From positions 16,520 through 80,519 of the forward strand of contig JAVXFZ010000004.1 in assembly GCA_036657595.1 (NCBI GenBank): 64,000 nucleotides of DNA. Direction: 5' to 3'. The notes beneath the pieces were generated by a model, which saw only the letters and a program-made list of their open reading frames with translations, had not been told where the DNA came from and made no database searches. Shown here piece after piece: positions 61,564 through 64,000 of this stretch; positions within the stretch are counted from its first letter, which is position 1; every line of letters begins with the position of its first letter. Made by a program: the position numbers and the translations under genes. Source of the stretch: Odoribacter sp036657595. GTDB taxonomy: Bacteria > Bacteroidota > Bacteroidia > Bacteroidales > Marinifilaceae.

Positions 61564-62748
61564 ATGTCAACAGAATCAATTATTTTTATCGGAGATAAAA
61601 TATCCATCTCCTCTCAATTTACAGAGCTTACTCTTTTTCATGAATCCAATAAAGGATACAGCAGGCTATATAAAGGGAAACGGCTCGGTAAATGGCACGT
61701 TCTTAAAACCCTGAAACCGGAGTATGCAACAAATATACTCTATCAGCAGTTATTACAGAAAGAATTTGAAATAGCTTATCCTCTTGCACATCCCAATATA
61801 GTACAAACAATAGGATTAGAAGAAGTTCCGGGTCTCGGACTATGTATTATAATGGAGTATATAGATGGTATAAGCTTACAGGAGTTTCTTTCAGATAAAA
61901 ATGCAACACAGGTCATTATAGTTAAGATTCTGACTGAAATCGGGCGTGCACTGGATTATATCCACAATCAACAAATTGTACATAGAGATTTAAAGCCGGA
62001 AAATATTCTGGTTACTCATAACGGATTAAATGTAAAACTGATAGATTTCGGTTTATCTGATGCTGATTCTTATTCAATTCTTAAACAACCTGCAGGAACA
62101 CAAGGCTACAGTTCTCCGGAGCAAGAAACAGGAAAGCAGGCGCTTGATAATCGTGCAGATATCTATTCATTAGGTGTTATTATTGAAGAAATTCAACAAA
62201 CAACAAAGATCAAGATTCCGAATAGTAAAAAAATTATCGCAAAGTGTAAAACAGAAGATCGAACCCTACGCTTTCTTTCTGTAAACAATGTAATTCATTT
62301 TTTGAACAGGAAAAGCAGAAGTGTTTATTATACTTCCATTTTATTGGGAATAATAATCATTATGGGAACGACCTTGCTTGGATATCGACTGGGAGTTAAC
62401 AATGTTTCAACCTCTACCGGCATCCCCAAATCAATAGATATATATGATCAGTTAGCCTCTCAAACTCAAAAACTGGCAAAAGATCGCTGTGATCAGTTAT
62501 ATGGATGGTATGATTCAATTACCACTTCCGATTCTTTGGATATTTGGTGGAAAGAATACAGTAGTTTAGTCAATGAAGTTACTCCCAAAGTCGATTCCAT
62601 ATTAAAAAGTCATATTCCTGAGACAAAACCAGAATACAATCTTTATAAAACCTCTCTATTCAAATTGGTTGAAGAAATTTGGATGGATTACTATTATAAA
62701 AATAAAAAAAAGCTATCAGAACCACATCCAGCATTAACAAATAAATAA
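61564..62748 (+). CDS. Hanks-type Ser/Thr protein kinase, single-pass membrane protein
   Basis: The 394-residue protein has a cytoplasmic eukaryote-like kinase domain (about 25-230), one membrane helix (about 257-278) and an outer domain of about 115 residues without PASTA repeats. Catalytic residues are in place: Lys48 (VLKTL), Glu in QKEFEIAYPL, His140-Arg-Asp142 with Asn147 (HRDLKPEN), and Asp161 (DFG), then SPE at the end of the activation segment. The glycine-rich loop is unusual (NKGYSRLYKG, without G-x-G-x-x-G). Probably active; the substrate may be the regulator encoded just before it. Confidence 0.88.
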   Translation: MSTESIIFIGDKISISSQFTELTLFHESNKGYSRLYKGKRLGKWHVLKTLKPEYATNILYQQLLQKEFEIAYPLAHPNIVQTIGLEEVPGLGLCIIMEYIDGISLQEFLSDKNATQVIIVKILTEIGRALDYIHNQQIVHRDLKPENILVTHNGLNVKLIDFGLSDADSYSILKQPAGTQGYSSPEQETGKQALDNRADIYSLGVIIEEIQQTTKIKIPNSKKIIAKCKTEDRTLRFLSVNNVIHFLNRKSRSVYYTSILLGIIIIMGTTLLGYRLGVNNVSTSTGIPKSIDIYDQLASQTQKLAKDRCDQLYGWYDSITTSDSLDIWWKEYSSLVNEVTPKVDSILKSHIPETKPEYNLYKTSLFKLVEEIWMDYYYKNKKKLSEPHPALTNK

Positions 62749-62758
62749 TGAGGATAAT

Positions 62759-62802
62759 GAATGAAATGAACTATATTTCTTATAGTATAGTTCACTTCAT
62801 AC
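62759..62802 (+). terminator. Hairpin after the kinase gene
   Basis: A 17-bp stem with two mismatches (62759-62775 against 62786-62802) and a 10-base loop lies 10 bases past the kinase stop. It is A/T-rich and has no T-run behind it, so it may act as a terminator only with Rho or as an mRNA end. Confidence 0.5.
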
Positions 62803-62840
62803 ACTCTCTTCACTTATGTTATTTGCAAGAAAAGAATTAT

Positions 62841-63728
62841 GAAGCTGTTTTGAATTTATTTAATAAGTTTTTTAAGCATGATTTGACAGAATGTAATTTG
62901 CAGCATGGCTTCCGCTGATTCTGTATTATATTCATAATCTGTTGTCATCCTTCTGTAGTTTTCAATCCAGGAGAAAGTCCTTTCTACAATCCATCTGAGT
63001 GGAAGTACCTGAAACTTTTTTGAGGATTCCTCAGGACGAAGTACCACAGACAATTCCCATCCAAAATCATTCACCGTATCAGCTAACTTTCCTCTATATC
63101 CACCGTCCGCTATAATCTTCTTTAGTCTTGGATACATATACCGAAGTTGTTTTATAGGCTCGACAGCCCCGACACTATCATGAATATTTGCAGCATGAAC
63201 TTTGGCTGCCAGTGGTAATCCAAGCGTATCAACAATTATATGTTCTTTTCTGCCTTTGACTTTCTTGCCTCCATCAATACCATATTCACTGCTGTCTATA
63301 TGATGGGATGTTCTTACACTTCTGGAATCTATGAGTCCGACACTGGGGCTGATAGATTTACCAAAGGCTTTTCGAACTGACTCTCGAAGATGATGCATCA
63401 ACTCCTCAAAGGTTCCTTCTAACTTCCATTTACGGAAATAGAAGTAAACTGTTTGCCAGGAACCGAATTCCTTGGGAAGCATTCGCCACTGACAGCCGGT
63501 CTTTGTAAGGTACAGCATAGCATTTATCATCTCGCGTAAAGGATGTTTTCGTTTCCTTGATTTGGTTTCTACTATATTTTTTATAACTTGCCACTGTTTA
63601 TCAGTTAGGTTGGTTGGATAAATACTCATAACTTATGTCTTAGTAACCATAAAATTACGAAATAATATCCAACTAACAAACTGGTATACAATATATTAAT
63701 TCAATATTTTGTAATTCAAAACAGCTTC
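62841..63728. mobile_element. Complete IS5-family insertion sequence, 888 bp
   Basis: The ends are a perfect 16-bp inverted repeat, GAAGCTGTTTTGAATT at 62841-62856 and its complement at 63713-63728. The 3-bp TAT stands on both outer sides (62838-62840 and 63729-63731) and is a likely target duplication. One intact transposase gene fills most of it. Its placement right behind the kinase gene left that gene whole. Confidence 0.9.
62856..63629 (-). CDS. IS5-family transposase
   Basis: The 257-residue DDE transposase is intact. An N-terminal DUF4096-type domain (LTDKQWQVIKNIVETKSRKRKHPLREMINAMLYLTKTGCQWRMLP) precedes the catalytic domain with Asp101 (GLIDSRSVRT), Asp175 (IIADGGYRG) and Glu216 (RWIVERTFSW, the Y/R...E block). 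The stop codon overlaps the left inverted repeat. No frameshift is seen, unlike the two-frame version common in this family. Confidence 0.95.
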   Translation of the reverse strand: MSIYPTNLTDKQWQVIKNIVETKSRKRKHPLREMINAMLYLTKTGCQWRMLPKEFGSWQTVYFYFRKWKLEGTFEELMHHLRESVRKAFGKSISPSVGLIDSRSVRTSHHIDSSEYGIDGGKKVKGRKEHIIVDTLGLPLAAKVHAANIHDSVGAVEPIKQLRYMYPRLKKIIADGGYRGKLADTVNDFGWELSVVLRPEESSKKFQVLPLRWIVERTFSWIENYRRMTTDYEYNTESAEAMLQITFCQIMLKKLIK

Positions 63729-63731
63729 TAT

Positions 63732-64000
63732 GTATTATCAGTTTTTTCATTTTTTGAAAATATAAAGAGTCTTTTTCCGATCCCCACTGTATTGATTATT
63801 TGCTCGTATTTACCGAAAGTCTGGAAAGAGCTTTTGAGATACACCTATAATATATCTGTATTTTATCCATAAATGGGAAGGGAGAAGATAACCGAATTTC
63901 AAAGTATCAAAAAACATACAGACATTCATTTATAAAACATTCATACAATACCCTACAGATTTAACAACCATTTCCATACGGGAATAACCTCGATTGCTAT
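63732..64000. other. Right-hand end, no gene assigned
   Basis: AT-rich sequence. On the minus strand a short frame is open from the window edge to a stop near 63932 and could be the tail of a gene beyond the window, but nothing in it is recognisable. Confidence 0.3.

Noticed and set aside
1..64000. tRNA or rRNA genes
   Set aside because: No cloverleaf-like segment with a T-loop (GGTTCAANNC) and a CCA-ready acceptor stem was found in the gaps that were read, though a covariance-model scan would be the proper test.
63932..64000. Tail of a minus-strand gene entering from the right edge
   Set aside because: Only about 22 open codons, no recognisable motif, and more than one frame is open for a similar length.

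Overview
The window reads as a chromosomal segment of a low-GC (roughly high-30s percent by eye) member of the Bacteroidota, most likely order Bacteroidales; the genus cannot be fixed from sequence alone. The pointers are: promoters of the TTTG-N19-TAnnTTTG type (good cases in front of rplM, dut, carAB, hemW and the gene at 59762), AT-rich start regions without clear Shine-Dalgarno sequences, many short-lipobox lipoproteins, a TonB receptor paired with a DUF4249 lipoprotein, DUF4292 and DUF4175 envelope proteins, and an ECF sigma/anti-sigma/outer-membrane-barrel set.

Layout. 1-4.9 kb (minus): start of a class A penicillin-binding protein and carAB. 5.0-7.45 kb (plus): argR, panC, panD and a heptose-phosphate adenylyltransferase. 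7.45-8.27 kb: an 818-bp AT-rich gap with hairpins and direct repeats, across which the plus strand turns from C-rich or balanced to strongly G-rich. 8.27-18.74 kb (plus): a long run of dut, a TPR protein, a DUF4292 lipoprotein, an EnvC-like M23 protein with lost zinc ligands, a DUF4175 coiled-coil protein, an RsbW-like ATPase, ybeY and mnmG. A perfect parS site follows at 18756. 19.7-28.3 kb: uvrC, a cyclophilin lipoprotein, a SPOR lipoprotein, a PAP2-like membrane protein, rpoN, asnS, hemW. 28.6-31.7 kb: TonB receptor plus DUF4249 partner. 31.8-34.7 kb: rplM-rpsI-rpsB-tsf with three structured leader or spacer elements. 34.9-42.8 kb: an envelope glycan set (two ArnT/PMT-type transferases, two DPM1-type GT2 enzymes, a tandem LAB_N membrane protein, an LtaS-like sulfatase-fold enzyme). 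43-51.2 kb: pyrH, dxs, a Crp/Fnr regulator, an aminotransferase, an acyltransferase behind a heptanucleotide tandem repeat, two small genes and gltX. 51.3-55 kb: a secreted repeat protein, ECF sigma factor, anti-sigma factor and outer-membrane barrel. 55-57.8 kb: dusB, a small secreted protein, DAHP synthase-chorismate mutase. 58-63.7 kb: an accessory stretch with an IPT/TIG lipoprotein, an XRE regulator divergent from two unknown genes, an HTH-type regulator with a Hanks-type membrane kinase, and a complete IS5-family element.

How it fits together. Much of the window is housekeeping (pyrimidine/arginine precursor, pantothenate, isoprenoid, translation, tRNA modification) mixed with cell-envelope construction. 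The skew switch, the structured gap and the parS site suggest, but do not prove, that the window lies close to the chromosomal replication origin. The best candidates for undescribed biology are the regulator/kinase pair preceded by a helically phased TCAAA array, the XRE divergon, the sigma-factor operon led by a three-repeat secreted protein, the ArnT/GT2/LAB_N set, and the heptamer repeat next to a promoter box.
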